A stretch of 64,000 nt of DNA from Tumebacillus_A lipolyticus (GCF_042682745.1 NZ_JBHUIO010000005.1:124001-188000), one strand, 5' to 3'. Positions 8,562 to 16,978 are shown, counted from the stretch's first letter. Notes: generated by a model not told the origin, from the letters alone. Program-made: numbers and translations.

Positions 8562-9709
8562 GCTGGTTCTCCTCCTTCACTTTCGACCGCCCACGCCATC
8601 TCTCGCTTCGCCGCCTCATCTTGCTCCCGCTCAAAGGCGTCTGCCACCGCTTGACGATGCTCCGCTCTGTCGATCATCTTCAGCGCCCAGGCGGTCGTTC
8701 CGCGGATCTCCGGCCGCTCATCCTGCCGCAAGAGCTGAAGCAGCTTCGGCACCGCCGCTTTTTCCCTCATGTTGCCGAGGGCGATGATCGCATTGCGCTG
8801 CATGATCTTCACGCCTCGCCAAGCGGCTGCCGATGCGCCGAACTCTTTGCGAAACTGCCGGTTGGACAGTTCCAACAGCCGCATCAGATCGGGAAACGCA
8901 TACTCGGGCTCCGGGTCGAACTCGATCGCCGTCCCAAACGATACTTCCCGATTCTTCGGGCAGACCACCTGACAGGTGTCACATCCCCACAGCCGCCGCC
9001 CGAGCTTCGGGCGATACTCCTCTGGGATCATGCCTTTCATCTGGGTGATGTAGGACAAGCATTTGCTCGAATCGGTCTGAAACGGCTGCACGAGCGCTTT
9101 GGTCGGGCACGCTTTCAAACAGAGATCTGGACAGTCTGCACACTGCGGCAGCGGCGTCGGCTCGTTCGGCTCGATGTCCACATCGCAGATCAGCTGCCCA
9201 AGAAAGACCCATGAGCCATGCTTGTCGGTGATCAGCGAGCAGTTTTTGCCCACCCAGCCGATCCCCGCTCGCTGGGCGACGGCGCGATCGACCAACGGCC
9301 CTGTATCGACCGAATGGTGAACGTGGATCTTCCGCCCCACCTCCGCCTCCAACCGCGCGGCCAGAAGCGTTAACTTTTGCTTCAGCACCAGATGATAGTC
9401 CATCCCCCAGGCATAGACGGACATCTGACCGCGCAGACCTTCCGGCTTTTTCTGCCCGATATATCTCTCGGTGCGGTAGGCCATCGCGATCGCCACGATC
9501 GACCTCGCCTCAGGAAAAAAGGCGCGCGGATCGACTCGCTCTTCCAAGACCGGATGCTCGAATCCAGACTCGTGCCCCGCTTCCCGATAGTGGATCAGGT
9601 GCGCTCGCAACTCCTCAAACGGCTCGGCGGTCGTCACCCCGATCCCGTCGATGCTGAGCTCCTCCCCGATTCGTTCGATCGTCTCGCGATCGATCTCATA
9701 TCTTTTCAT
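8558..9709 (-). CDS. queG: Epoxyqueuosine reductase QueG
   Basis: This cobalamin- and iron-sulfur-dependent enzyme catalyses the last step of queuosine synthesis in tRNA, reducing epoxyqueuosine to queuosine. Two 4Fe-4S sets are visible: CADCPDLCLKACPTKAL with a later Cys in KCLSYI, and CDTCQVVCPKN. The catalytic stretch HHSVDTGPLVDRAVAQRAG is intact. The C-terminal 100 residues are HEAT-like repeats (LGNMREKAAVPKLLQLLRQ). Length 383 is typical of the long form. It follows rnhA by 15 bp and overlaps DUF523 by 4 bp. The B12 uptake operon at 30.8-38.6 kb could supply its cofactor. Confidence 0.95.
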   Translation of the reverse strand: MKRYEIDRETIERIGEELSIDGIGVTTAEPFEELRAHLIHYREAGHESGFEHPVLEERVDPRAFFPEARSIVAIAMAYRTERYIGQKKPEGLRGQMSVYAWGMDYHLVLKQKLTLLAARLEAEVGRKIHVHHSVDTGPLVDRAVAQRAGIGWVGKNCSLITDKHGSWVFLGQLICDVDIEPNEPTPLPQCADCPDLCLKACPTKALVQPFQTDSSKCLSYITQMKGMIPEEYRPKLGRRLWGCDTCQVVCPKNREVSFGTAIEFDPEPEYAFPDLMRLLELSNRQFRKEFGASAAAWRGVKIMQRNAIIALGNMREKAAVPKLLQLLRQDERPEIRGTTAWALKMIDRAEHRQAVADAFEREQDEAAKREMAWAVESEGGEPA

Positions 9710-9724
9710 CGCACGCTCACATCC

Positions 9725-10156
9725 TCACTTCGGAACTGCGGCCCGCGCCAGCTCATCACAGCGCTCGTTCCAACGATCCCCGCTGTGCCCTTTCACCTTG
9801 ATAAACTGAATCTGGTGGATGCGGTACAGCCGGAGCAACTCTTCCCACAGATCTCGGTTGGCGACAGGCTGCTTCTGCGAGTTGATCCACCCGTTCTTCT
9901 CCCAGTTGACATACCAGCGCGATTTAAAGCAGTTGATCAAGTAGGCGCTGTCGCTGTGCAGCTTGACCGAACAGGGATATTTCAAAAGTTTGAGCGCTGC
10001 GATGACGGCGAGCAATTCCATCCGCTGGTTGGTCGTCTCCTTTTCTCCACCGGAGATCTCCTTGTGATGCTCGCCTGCCATCAGCACCGCGCCATACCCG
10101 CCCGGCCCTGGGTTGCCCGAGCAAGCTCCGTCTGTGTAGATCACGACTTCTTTCAT
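9725..10156 (-). CDS. rnhA: Ribonuclease HI
   Basis: This 143-residue RNase H fold hydrolyses RNA in RNA-DNA hybrids. The four acidic metal ligands are present: Asp in YTDGACSGNPGPGGYG, Glu in NQRMELLAVIAAL, Asp in LHSDSAYLINCF and Asp in WNERCDELAR. The flexible-loop His lies in VKGHSGDRWNE. A basic handle (SRWYVNWEKNGW) is retained, as in E. coli-type RNase HI. Its start overlaps the tetR stop as ATGA, placing it in a TetR-controlled operon, which is unusual for a housekeeping nuclease. Confidence 0.95.
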   Translation of the reverse strand: MKEVVIYTDGACSGNPGPGGYGAVLMAGEHHKEISGGEKETTNQRMELLAVIAALKLLKYPCSVKLHSDSAYLINCFKSRWYVNWEKNGWINSQKQPVANRDLWEELLRLYRIHQIQFIKVKGHSGDRWNERCDELARAAVPK

Positions 10157-10770
10157 CTTTCGCTCCCTCGCTCGCCAGCCTTAGGGTTCACCCCAAGCCC
10201 ACGCAAAATGTACAGCCTGGTTGCCTCACCTTGCTCGTAAGTCGATATCTCTTCTTCCCCCTCGAAGATGCCCATCACATCACTAGGCGCCATATGTGGG
10301 TAGATCAGAGCACCGATCGTGTTCAACACGGCTGCCTTCAAGGAAGAAAACTCAAACTTGCCCTGCGCCCGCCCTTCTTGCAACGCTCTGCTGATGCGCT
10401 TCCAAAATGGCGATGTATAGGTCTCAATAATTTTGCTGTATCGGGCAGACCGCATCAAGATCTCCTGTGAGATGATCTTTTGCACATACTGTTGCTCGTT
10501 CGCATAGTCCAGATAGCCGATGATAAATCGGTTCAACCGCTCCTCCGGATCTGCGACCGCATCGATCTCAGCGTACACTTCATCGCTTGGAAAGGCGCGA
10601 TCTAACAGAGCGAACAGCAATTTTTCTTTCCCACCGAAATGATAAGAGACAAGAGCCACATTGGCCCCTGCCTCTTCGCATATTTGACGAACGGATGTCG
10701 CTTCAAAGCCCTTGACGGCAAACAGGCGCTCCGCAGCATCCAAGATCCGAGTTTTTACATCTTCACTCAT
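10153..10770 (-). CDS. TetR/AcrR-family regulator
   Basis: The N-terminal HTH reads TRILDAAERLFAVKGFEATSVRQI and then AGANVALVSYHFGGKEKLL, the classic TetR DNA-binding block with YxHFxxKE. The C-terminal half is helical and resembles the CerR/YcnC-like group. The ATG at 10770 follows GGGAG closely; a TTG at 10782 is an alternative start. It is the second gene of the operon and overlaps both the upstream permease and rnhA. The palindrome at 11950-11969 in front of the operon is its likely site, giving autoregulation. Confidence 0.9.
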   Translation of the reverse strand: MSEDVKTRILDAAERLFAVKGFEATSVRQICEEAGANVALVSYHFGGKEKLLFALLDRAFPSDEVYAEIDAVADPEERLNRFIIGYLDYANEQQYVQKIISQEILMRSARYSKIIETYTSPFWKRISRALQEGRAQGKFEFSSLKAAVLNTIGALIYPHMAPSDVMGIFEGEEEISTYEQGEATRLYILRGLGVNPKAGERGSER

Positions 10771-11923
10771 GTGCTCCCACAACCTTTTGTTGATGTACAG
10801 GTGCCCTGTCTCGATGGATCAACACGCCAAGCATTGCGATGAGCAGTGCAGCCAGCGTGATCCAGAGCAGTCCGGTGACCGCTCCTGCCGTGCCAGTTCC
10901 GCCGAACAGCAGATTGGAATCACCGAGCACCGCATAGGTTGCCGGCAGGTAGTTCCCGATCGCATAGAACGTGTCGGAGAGCAGCTCCCGCGGCAGCATC
11001 GTGCCAGACGAAGCGAGCTGTAGCGACAGCGCGATGATGTTGAACAGCATGCCCGCCTGCCCGAACAGGAACAGAAACGTCTGGGCAAACGAGAGAAAGG
11101 CGAACAGCGAGAGCATCAAAAACCCGCTCAGCTGCAAATATCCGGCTGCTGGCTCCACGTCAAACAGATAGAGGATCAGCGTGGCGACAAGGCCGACCAG
11201 CACCGCGGCGCCCAGATTGATGATCTGTCTGGCGCCAAAGCGCATCCAGCGGTTCGCCTTCCCTTTCAGCAGCAGATCGGACGCGGTCAACTGCATCGAC
11301 AAGAGCATGCTCCCGACATAAGAGGCCAGCACGACCATCATCGGAACCATCTGCAGCGAAAAATTGGTGATCGAGTTGAGCGCCGTATACGTCCCGACAA
11401 CGCGACCGGTCACGCCTTCCGCCACCTGGGTCGCCTGTTCGGTCGGAACGCGCATGCCACCGAGCGCCGCCACGATCGAGCTTTTTGTAACCTGTTCATT
11501 AACATTCTTCGTCACTTCGCCCAAGACCTGCTGCCCGACGCTTTTTACCATCATCGGATTGGACTCGTTGACCAAAACTTCGAGCTCCGTCTGCTGACCC
11601 GGTTGCTGCAGCTTGGCAGAAAAGTCAGCAGGCAGGTAGATCACCGCTTGCAACTCCCGATCGTTCAACCGCTCCTTCGCCGCTTCCAGCGTCGAAAGCT
11701 CCTCCGTCTGAAACGGCAAGGTCTGCAACAGGTTGGTTGCGATCTCCCGCCCGACCTGCGCATCTTCGCTGACGATGCCGATCTTCAGCCTGTCGATCCG
11801 ATCGGTCACATTGTCATATCCGTTCATCCAGACCACCGCAAAGATCAGCTGAAAGAACAGCATCGTGATCAGGCCGATGATCGTCGTCTTTTGTTTAAAG
11901 AAGTACCCGAGCGTACGTACCAT
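10763..11923 (-). CDS. YhgE/ABC-2-type membrane permease
   Basis: The 386-residue membrane protein has an N-terminal transmembrane helix (about 15-33), a large extracytoplasmic domain to about residue 190 and five or six C-terminal helices. This is the ABC-2/YhgE-Pip arrangement used for drug or lipid export. The extracytoplasmic part contains AVIYLPADFSAKLQQ, typical of the family. No ATPase gene lies nearby, so it either works with a distant ATPase or acts like the ATPase-less YhgE proteins. It leads the TetR operon, as expected of a TetR-regulated efflux protein. Substrate unknown. Confidence 0.85.
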   Translation of the reverse strand: MVRTLGYFFKQKTTIIGLITMLFFQLIFAVVWMNGYDNVTDRIDRLKIGIVSEDAQVGREIATNLLQTLPFQTEELSTLEAAKERLNDRELQAVIYLPADFSAKLQQPGQQTELEVLVNESNPMMVKSVGQQVLGEVTKNVNEQVTKSSIVAALGGMRVPTEQATQVAEGVTGRVVGTYTALNSITNFSLQMVPMMVVLASYVGSMLLSMQLTASDLLLKGKANRWMRFGARQIINLGAAVLVGLVATLILYLFDVEPAAGYLQLSGFLMLSLFAFLSFAQTFLFLFGQAGMLFNIIALSLQLASSGTMLPRELLSDTFYAIGNYLPATYAVLGDSNLLFGGTGTAGAVTGLLWITLAALLIAMLGVLIHRDRAPVHQQKVVGAHE

Positions 11924-11949
11924 GAACTCTCCCCCATAAAACCATCGTT

Positions 11950-11969
11950 TTAATCAAACGTTTGTTTAA
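11950..11969 (-). promoter_or_regulatory. Palindromic TetR-type operator
   Basis: The central CAAACGTTTG is a perfect 10-bp palindrome, flanked by TTAA on both sides with one asymmetric base each, giving a 20-bp site. It lies 26 bp before the permease ATG and just downstream of the -10 element, over the expected transcription start region. Confidence 0.75.
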
Positions 11970-11981
11970 TAGCTATTTCTT

Positions 11982-12009
11982 AGTATATGCGAAAGTCTTC
12001 CCATGTCAA
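11982..12009 (-). promoter_or_regulatory. Promoter of the permease-tetR-rnhA-queG-DUF523 operon
   Basis: On the minus strand a consensus TTGACA (12009-12004), a 16-nt spacer and TATACT (11987-11982) precede the operator. A strong promoter with a downstream operator is a standard repressor arrangement. Confidence 0.75.
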
Positions 12010-12068
12010 CAAGAAAAGTGGGAATTGGGGAATGCTAGTCAAAAACCACCGCAAGGAGGACGTGCAAC

Positions 12069-13298
12069 ATGTTAAAAGCGGAAAAGCTGCAGGGCATCGC
12101 CCCCTATCTGTTTGCCCAGCTGGATGAACGGGTCTATCAGCTGCGCGAATCTGGCATCAAAGACATCGTCGATTTTGGCAAAGCGGACCCTGATCATCCC
12201 ACGCCGCAAGCGGTCGTCCAGCGCCTGATCGAAACGGCGAGCGATCCGGAAAATCACCATTATCCGGCCTTTAAAGGCTCGCTTTTTTTGCGTGAGCAGA
12301 TCGCCAGATGGTACAAGGAGCGATTTGGCGTCACCGTCGATCCGGAGACGGAGGTGCTCGCGCTGATCGGATCGAAGGAGGGGCTGTTCCACATCTCGCT
12401 CGCCTACCTCTCACCTGGCGACCTCGCCCTCGTCCCCGACCCGTCCTTTCCGGTGTACAACGATGGTGCCTTTTTTTCCGGGGCTGATGTCCTGCGCTTG
12501 CCGCTGCTCAAAGAGAACGGTTTTCTCCCCGATCTTGACAGCTTGGATCAGGCGACGAAAAAGCGAGCCAAGCTGCTCTTCCTCAACTATCCGAACAACC
12601 CTTGCGGTGTGCTCGCACCTCCCGATTTTATGAAAAAGGTGATCTCCTTCTGTCAAGAACATGAAGTGCTGCTCTGCTACGACCACGCCTATAGCGAAGT
12701 ATATTTTGACCCGGCGCACAAGCCGCAAAGCCTGCTGGAGCATCCGGGGGGCAAAGATGTCGGCGTCGAGTTTTTCACCTTTTCCAAGACGTTCAACATG
12801 GCCGGCTGGCGCTTGGGGGCTGCGGTCGGCCATCAGGAGGTGATCAACTCGATGCTCGTCGTGCAAAGCCACATCAACTCCGGGATCTTCGCACCGATTC
12901 AATTTGCCGGAGCGACCGCGCTGCAAGAGGTGGCGCACTCCGACTTTCTCGACGGTCAGCGCGCCGAATACAAGCGCCGCCGCGATTATGCGATCAAGCG
13001 ATTTGACGAGATCGGCTGGGATGTGCACAAGCCGGATGCGACCGTCTATCTGTGGCTGCCGACTCCTGAGCAGATGAACGGCGAGCAGTTTGCCGCCCAT
13101 CTGCTGGAAAACTACCATGTGGTCGTCGCTCCCGGCACCGCGTTTGGCACTTCTGGCAAGCGCTATGTGCGCCTGTCGCTGACCACCGCCTACGAAAATG
13201 TGGTGAAAGGCATCGATCGCATCTGTGAAGCTTTGCAAAAACTAGGGGCAGCACCAGCCGTTTCCGCACATGAAAGCGAAAGCGAGAACAGAAGCTAA
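12069..13298 (+). CDS. Class I/II aminotransferase (LL-diaminopimelate aminotransferase-like)
   Basis: This 409-residue fold-type I PLP enzyme has the N-terminal DFGKADPDHPTPQAVV and YPAFKGSLFLREQIARWY. LFLNYPNNPCGVLAPP carries the substrate and PLP contact Asn, YDHAYSEVYFD the PLP Asp and Tyr, and FTFSKTFNMAGWRLG the Schiff-base Lys; the carboxylate-binding Arg lies in KRYVRLSL. The overall pattern is closest to the DapL/AlaA-like subgroup (meso-diaminopimelate for lysine and peptidoglycan), though alanine or aromatic transamination is possible. RBS AAGGAGGA lies 8 nt before the ATG. Confidence 0.85.
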   Translation: MLKAEKLQGIAPYLFAQLDERVYQLRESGIKDIVDFGKADPDHPTPQAVVQRLIETASDPENHHYPAFKGSLFLREQIARWYKERFGVTVDPETEVLALIGSKEGLFHISLAYLSPGDLALVPDPSFPVYNDGAFFSGADVLRLPLLKENGFLPDLDSLDQATKKRAKLLFLNYPNNPCGVLAPPDFMKKVISFCQEHEVLLCYDHAYSEVYFDPAHKPQSLLEHPGGKDVGVEFFTFSKTFNMAGWRLGAAVGHQEVINSMLVVQSHINSGIFAPIQFAGATALQEVAHSDFLDGQRAEYKRRRDYAIKRFDEIGWDVHKPDATVYLWLPTPEQMNGEQFAAHLLENYHVVVAPGTAFGTSGKRYVRLSLTTAYENVVKGIDRICEALQKLGAAPAVSAHESESENRS

Positions 13299-13338
13299 GC
13301 CCAGAATGAAATCGCCTGCTGTGAGGAGGTTTTTGGTG

Positions 13339-14001
13339 ATGAGATTCTGGAATAAAGGATTGTCTTCTCTCCTGTTGCTCTCCTTCGTCACCGTCGGAAT
13401 CACCGGGTGCGGCAAGCAAGCGCTCCCCGGGCGGACGGAGACAGATCGCGGAGGGCACATTCAATCGAGCGACTCCTCTCCCGTCTCTGACAAGCAGATG
13501 AAAGATGCGCAGAGCAACGGGATTCTGGCTGCCAACCAACTCGCCTTGCGCCTGAACAAGATGCCTGGCGTGCAAAATGCGACCGTCCTCGTCCTGAACG
13601 ACGACGCGTTCGTCGGGTTGACCAACATCGGCACCGAGCGCAAGCCGGACGCGCAGATCAAGCAGGATTCTTGGCGGGGCGAATCTCCCTGGGGAACGCA
13701 GACCGCTCCCAAATCGGCAGCCGGCATGACGGTAGAAGAGCTGCAGACAGAAGGGATTCGCGGCAATGCGGCCACGCTGGATGGCCCGCGCTCTTCGATC
13801 ACCGGAAATGTGGCGGACGATCTGAAGGGGAAGATCTCGGCGACGATCAAACGCTCGCTGCCTCAGGTGCAAAACGTTCATATCACCGGGGTGCTCAGCG
13901 ACGCGCAGCGGCTGAGCGGGTACAAGCACTTCATCACCAACGGCGGCGACATGGCCGCCCATATGAACGAGTTTCTAACCTTTATCGGCCACACGTTTTA
14001 G
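13339..14001 (+). CDS. YhcN/YlaJ-family sporulation lipoprotein
   Basis: The precursor has a signal peptide with lipobox VGITGCG, so it should be lipid-anchored at the outer face of the membrane or in the forespore envelope. The C-terminal region contains LRLNKMPGVQNATVLVLNDDAFVG and LPQVQNVHITGVLSD, two BON-like units typical of YhcN/YlaJ proteins. The middle is a variable, polar linker. The frame is open from 13270 but overlaps the aminotransferase; the ATG at 13339 has GAGGAGG before it and sits just ahead of the signal peptide. A terminator follows at once. Confidence 0.85.
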   Translation: MRFWNKGLSSLLLLSFVTVGITGCGKQALPGRTETDRGGHIQSSDSSPVSDKQMKDAQSNGILAANQLALRLNKMPGVQNATVLVLNDDAFVGLTNIGTERKPDAQIKQDSWRGESPWGTQTAPKSAAGMTVEELQTEGIRGNAATLDGPRSSITGNVADDLKGKISATIKRSLPQVQNVHITGVLSDAQRLSGYKHFITNGGDMAAHMNEFLTFIGHTF

Positions 14002-14010
14002 CCGCGCAAA

Positions 14011-14042
14011 AAAGAGACACACCGCTATCGGTGTGTCTCTTT
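14011..14042 (+). terminator. Strong terminator after the sporulation lipoprotein
   Basis: AGAGACACACCG and CGGTGTGTCTCT pair perfectly around CTAT, with A-tract before and TT after; probably bidirectional, also ending the leftward amidase gene. Confidence 0.85.
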
Positions 14043-14096
14043 GCCTCTGCATCTCGATGCCCGCTTTCTGGCTGGAGGAACTTGCGGAAATGCTGT

Positions 14097-14864
14097 TCAT
14101 CCTCTCGTCAAGCAGACGGTGTGCGTCTCCTTGTCCCAGGAGATGCCACAGCCGAGCAGCTCTGCCAACTCGCCGACCGGCACGTACGTTTTGCCTTCGA
14201 TCAGCCTTCCGCTCTGCTCCATCGAAGCGCCGTTCACTTTGATCTGCACCCGATCGGCGTCGCGCTGCCGAGTGGGCTCAACCGCCGGAGGTTCCACATA
14301 GGGCATTTTAAAAATCTGGCAGATCGCCTCGGCTGCCGCTTCCGCCTGCGTTCGCAAAAACTGCTCGTCCGACAGGCGCGTCTCCTCGCTCGGATTGGTG
14401 ATAAAACCACCCTCGATCAAGACCGCATCCATCATCGCATCGCGCAATACCTGAAAATCGCCCAGATAGATGCCTCGATGCTTCTGACCTGTCGCTTTGG
14501 AGATCCGATGGCAGATCAGATCTGCCTTGTAGTAGGCAGACTTGCCTTTTTGCGAGGGATGAATCCACACGGCGACTCCGTGCACAAACTCATCTGCGCT
14601 CGCGTCGTAGTGCCAGGAGACAAACAGATCTGCTGAATTGGTGTTGGCAAGCATCGCTCGCGCTTTCAGATCGACCGCATCTGTCACGCCCGGAACGCGC
14701 TCCGTGTCTTTGTCGCGGGTGATCAGCACATCGATTCCCGCCCGAACGAGCGCCTCTCGCAGCAGCAGGCATGCTTTCAGGTTGACATCTTTCTCCTGCA
14801 AACGCTTTCCGATCGCGCCCGGATCACGACCGCCATGTCCGGGGTCGAGCACAATTCTTGGCAT
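14097..14864 (-). CDS. N-acetylmuramoyl-L-alanine amidase (Amidase_3) with C-terminal Cu-amine-oxidase-N-like domain
   Basis: This zinc amidase would cleave the MurNAc-L-Ala bond of peptidoglycan. Ligands and catalytic residue are all present: His in DPGHGGRDPGA, Glu in LQEKDVNLK, His in FVSWHYDA and catalytic Glu in AVLIEGGFITNPSE. After residue 200 a segment with VKVNG-like IKVNGASM, LIEGKTYVPVGELAELLG and ISWDKETHTVCL matches the copper amine oxidase N-terminal-like stalk found in many Bacillota wall proteins. No signal peptide is seen, as in CwlC-type mother-cell amidases. It lies 36 bp downstream of a paralogue. Confidence 0.9.
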   Translation of the reverse strand: MPRIVLDPGHGGRDPGAIGKRLQEKDVNLKACLLLREALVRAGIDVLITRDKDTERVPGVTDAVDLKARAMLANTNSADLFVSWHYDASADEFVHGVAVWIHPSQKGKSAYYKADLICHRISKATGQKHRGIYLGDFQVLRDAMMDAVLIEGGFITNPSEETRLSDEQFLRTQAEAAAEAICQIFKMPYVEPPAVEPTRQRDADRVQIKVNGASMEQSGRLIEGKTYVPVGELAELLGCGISWDKETHTVCLTRG

Positions 14865-14900
14865 ATTTCCTTCCTCCTTTACTCTCTCTATGCAGCGAGC

Positions 14901-15467
14901 TCACTCGATCAGGGACAGCCTGTGGAGAACTTTCAAAATTCCCCTCGCCGTGCCTTGCGCCTGCGCTTGTAAAAAGTTAGGGCTCTTGCAGAGCTCGTGA
15001 TCCTCTTCGTTGGACAAAAATGCACCGCGGATCATCACCGCGGGCACGTGAAGCAAAGACAGCACGTTGTCATGATCTTGAAAGACCCCGAGCATGATCT
15101 GCTTCGTCGCCTCGACGATCGCATCTCCGATCGCATCGAACTCGATCATGTAGCGCTCCTCCACATGATCGCCGACCCAGAGCGACACTCCGCTCACCAC
15201 CTCATCCTCCAGATAATCGCAATGCCAGGAGACGAACAGGTCCGCTTCCATCGCATGGGCAAGCTCCGCTCGTTTGATCGGCTCCACATCCACATCTGCC
15301 GTTCTGGTCATCAACACATCGACGCCGCTCGCTTCCAAGATCGTCTTCAATCGACTGCAGACGGCGAGGTTGACATCTTTCTCCACCAACGTCTCCGTGC
15401 CAAAACCATGATCTGACCCACCATGGCCGGGATCGAGTACAACATGCCACCGTTTCTTCTCTGTCAT
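14901..15467 (-). CDS. Amidase_3-like protein lacking the catalytic Glu
   Basis: A 188-residue paralogue of the next gene. Zinc ligands are kept: His in DPGHGGSDHGF, Glu in LVEKDVNLA, His in FVSWHCDY. The catalytic Glu that should stand in the vEgGFlsN block is Arg: VMIRGAFLSNEEDHEL. In CwlC/CwlV-type enzymes that Glu is essential, so this copy is probably inactive or altered. The frame opens at 15554, but AAAGGAG before the ATG at 15467 and the family start favour 15467. It appears cotranscribed with the intact amidase 36 bp downstream. Confidence 0.85.
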   Translation of the reverse strand: MTEKKRWHVVLDPGHGGSDHGFGTETLVEKDVNLAVCSRLKTILEASGVDVLMTRTADVDVEPIKRAELAHAMEADLFVSWHCDYLEDEVVSGVSLWVGDHVEERYMIEFDAIGDAIVEATKQIMLGVFQDHDNVLSLLHVPAVMIRGAFLSNEEDHELCKSPNFLQAQAQGTARGILKVLHRLSLIE

Positions 15468-15490
15468 TTTGCCTTGTGCTCCTTTCAATG

Positions 15491-15561
15491 AAAAAAGGAC
15501 GCTATGCGACAAATGCCGGGCTGACTGCTGACAGTCAACCGACAGATGTAGCATAACGTCC
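15491..15561 (-). terminator. Large branched terminator hairpin upstream of the amidase pair
   Basis: On the minus strand GGACGTTATGC pairs with GCATAGCGTCC, followed by six T. Nested inside is a perfect TGACTG-tcag-CAGTCA hairpin. It ends transcription of the 70-codon gene and lies just before the amidase RBS, so it could also act as an attenuator. Confidence 0.7.
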
Positions 15562-15592
15562 TCCGGGTCTCGGTCGGACCATGTACATTTGC

Positions 15593-15805
15593 TTACTTTT
15601 TCTCACGGTAATAGGTAGTCGCTTCCATCACACAGGACAGGATCTGTCCGTGGTGCGTCTTTACAGTGCGGGTGTCAAACTCGCCCAATTTGATCTCATC
15701 AAGAATACGCCCTCGATCGACGAGGACCAGCTTCGGGCCGTCATCCACGCGCATCGACTGGTACAATGGCTCGGTGGAATTTGGTGGTTGAAGTGCTTTC
15801 TTCAT
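15593..15805 (-). CDS. Small hypothetical protein, 70 residues
   Basis: I do not recognise this protein. It starts MKKALQPPNSTEPLYQS behind the RBS GAGGGAT, 8 nt before the ATG. The middle contains GPKLVLVDRGRILDEIKLGEF and a basic THHGQILSC, with a C-terminal ATTYYREKK. It has no signal peptide or membrane segment, and composition is consistent with a small soluble beta-rich protein. A strong terminator follows. Confidence 0.65.
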   Translation of the reverse strand: MKKALQPPNSTEPLYQSMRVDDGPKLVLVDRGRILDEIKLGEFDTRTVKTHHGQILSCVMEATTYYREKK

Positions 15806-15903
15806 GCTTCTATCCCTCGCTTGAGTACGATCTTGCCTCTCAATAATAGCACATATGTTCGCCTTTTTGCAAGTTTAGATTTCAAAAATGCGAACAAGTG
15901 TGC

Positions 15904-16509
15904 TTATTTTCGCAGCAGGATCTCCAGCTGTATCTTCTCCCCACCCCAGTCGATCTTCTTCAGCCGGTAGGAATATTTATCGACCTCCCGCTCAGAAAGC
16001 GCCACTTGCAGGGTGTATTTCTCCGACTCGACATGCACCCACGGCGGCCACGGCAACCCTTCGAGCACAGCGAACAGCGTCTTCAGCGGAATCGAATAGC
16101 CGCCTACCTTTGCGTCTTCCGCCACGAGGGTCAGGTCGCCATTTTCCAGCACCTGCGGCCGCATCCACATCGACAGGCTCATCTGACGTCCGAAAAATTG
16201 CAGGTCCGCATCCGTTCTGACCAATCCCGCTCCGAGCGACAGCTGCGCCTTTTCGATCGGGGTCTCCCGGTTTGCCAGCTGCATGGCCAGATACTGATTG
16301 ATTCCATCGAGCGTGATGCTCGCTTCGACCGGCACGCCTGAAGAGTTGGCGACCGGCTGCCGTTCGGGCGGCTGGCCGCTCGATCCCCCTGACGTGATCG
16401 CATACCACATGTAGAGGAGCACCAGCAGCAGGACGACTAGGAAACCTGCGAGCAACAAGAACGAAAAGCGCCAAGGGTTGCGAAAAAGACTCCTCTTCCG
16501 ACCATCCAA
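15904..16509 (-). CDS. YpmS-family (DUF2140) membrane-anchored protein
   Basis: The 201-residue protein has one N-terminal transmembrane anchor (about 14-36, LLLAGFLVVLLLVLLYMW) and an extracytoplasmic domain. ASITLDGINQYLAMQLANR and KYTLQVALSEREVDKYSYRLKKIDW are typical of DUF2140/YpmS. The family's role is not known. It is divergent from the YgzB-like gene with 94 bp between starts. Confidence 0.8.
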   Translation of the reverse strand: MDGRKRSLFRNPWRFSFLLLAGFLVVLLLVLLYMWYAITSGGSSGQPPERQPVANSSGVPVEASITLDGINQYLAMQLANRETPIEKAQLSLGAGLVRTDADLQFFGRQMSLSMWMRPQVLENGDLTLVAEDAKVGGYSIPLKTLFAVLEGLPWPPWVHVESEKYTLQVALSEREVDKYSYRLKKIDWGGEKIQLEILLRK

Positions 16510-16603
16510 TCGCGACTCCTCCTTTCACATATCCTTCATTGGACAAAGCACCCACAAGTGAGGTAGCATGAGAGCAGACTATGCAAAAAATGAGGGATTC
16601 CCT

Positions 16604-16924
16604 GTGAAGTTAAATCGATTGCGCAACTGGGCGCTGGGCTTGATCTTTCTCGCCTTTATCGTCATGTACCTCGGCGTGTTCGCCACCAGCCTGATGCCGT
16701 TCCTGTTCACGATCGGCACGCTGATGATCCTCGTCTCCGTCTTCATCTACTTTCGAGTCGGCGCGATGTCGATGCGCATCCCCACTTTAGAATGCCCGCA
16801 TTGCCAGAAAAAGACCAAGGTGATGGGGATTGAAGACGGCTGTATGTATTGCCACGGGCTGATTCGAGTCGAACTGGACGAAGCGGGCGAGCTGTACGCC
16901 GTCCCCCGTTCGAAAACAACCTGA
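16604..16924 (+). CDS. YgzB-family (DUF2614) zinc-ribbon membrane protein
   Basis: Two transmembrane helices (WALGLIFLAFIVMYLGVF and LFTIGTLMILVSVFIYF) are followed by a cytoplasmic zinc ribbon, ECPHCQKKTKVMG...CMYCHG, with four Cys in two CxxC pairs. This matches YgzB of Bacillus, whose function is unknown. The open frame begins with an ATG at 16568, but the GTG at 16604 has GAGGG 7 nt upstream and aligns with the family start (VKLNRLRNWAL). Confidence 0.85.
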   Translation: MKLNRLRNWALGLIFLAFIVMYLGVFATSLMPFLFTIGTLMILVSVFIYFRVGAMSMRIPTLECPHCQKKTKVMGIEDGCMYCHGLIRVELDEAGELYAVPRSKTT

Positions 16925-16940
16925 TCATTTCTGAGTATAT

Positions 16941-16978
16941 GAAAGAAGACCTGCTCTATTCGGGGCGGGTCTTCTTTC
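16941..16978. terminator. Bidirectional terminator between ygzB-like gene and nth
   Basis: AAAGAAGACC and GGGTCTTCTTT flank a GC-rich loop, with an A-tract on one side and a T-tract on the other. It overlaps the last codons of nth. Confidence 0.75.
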
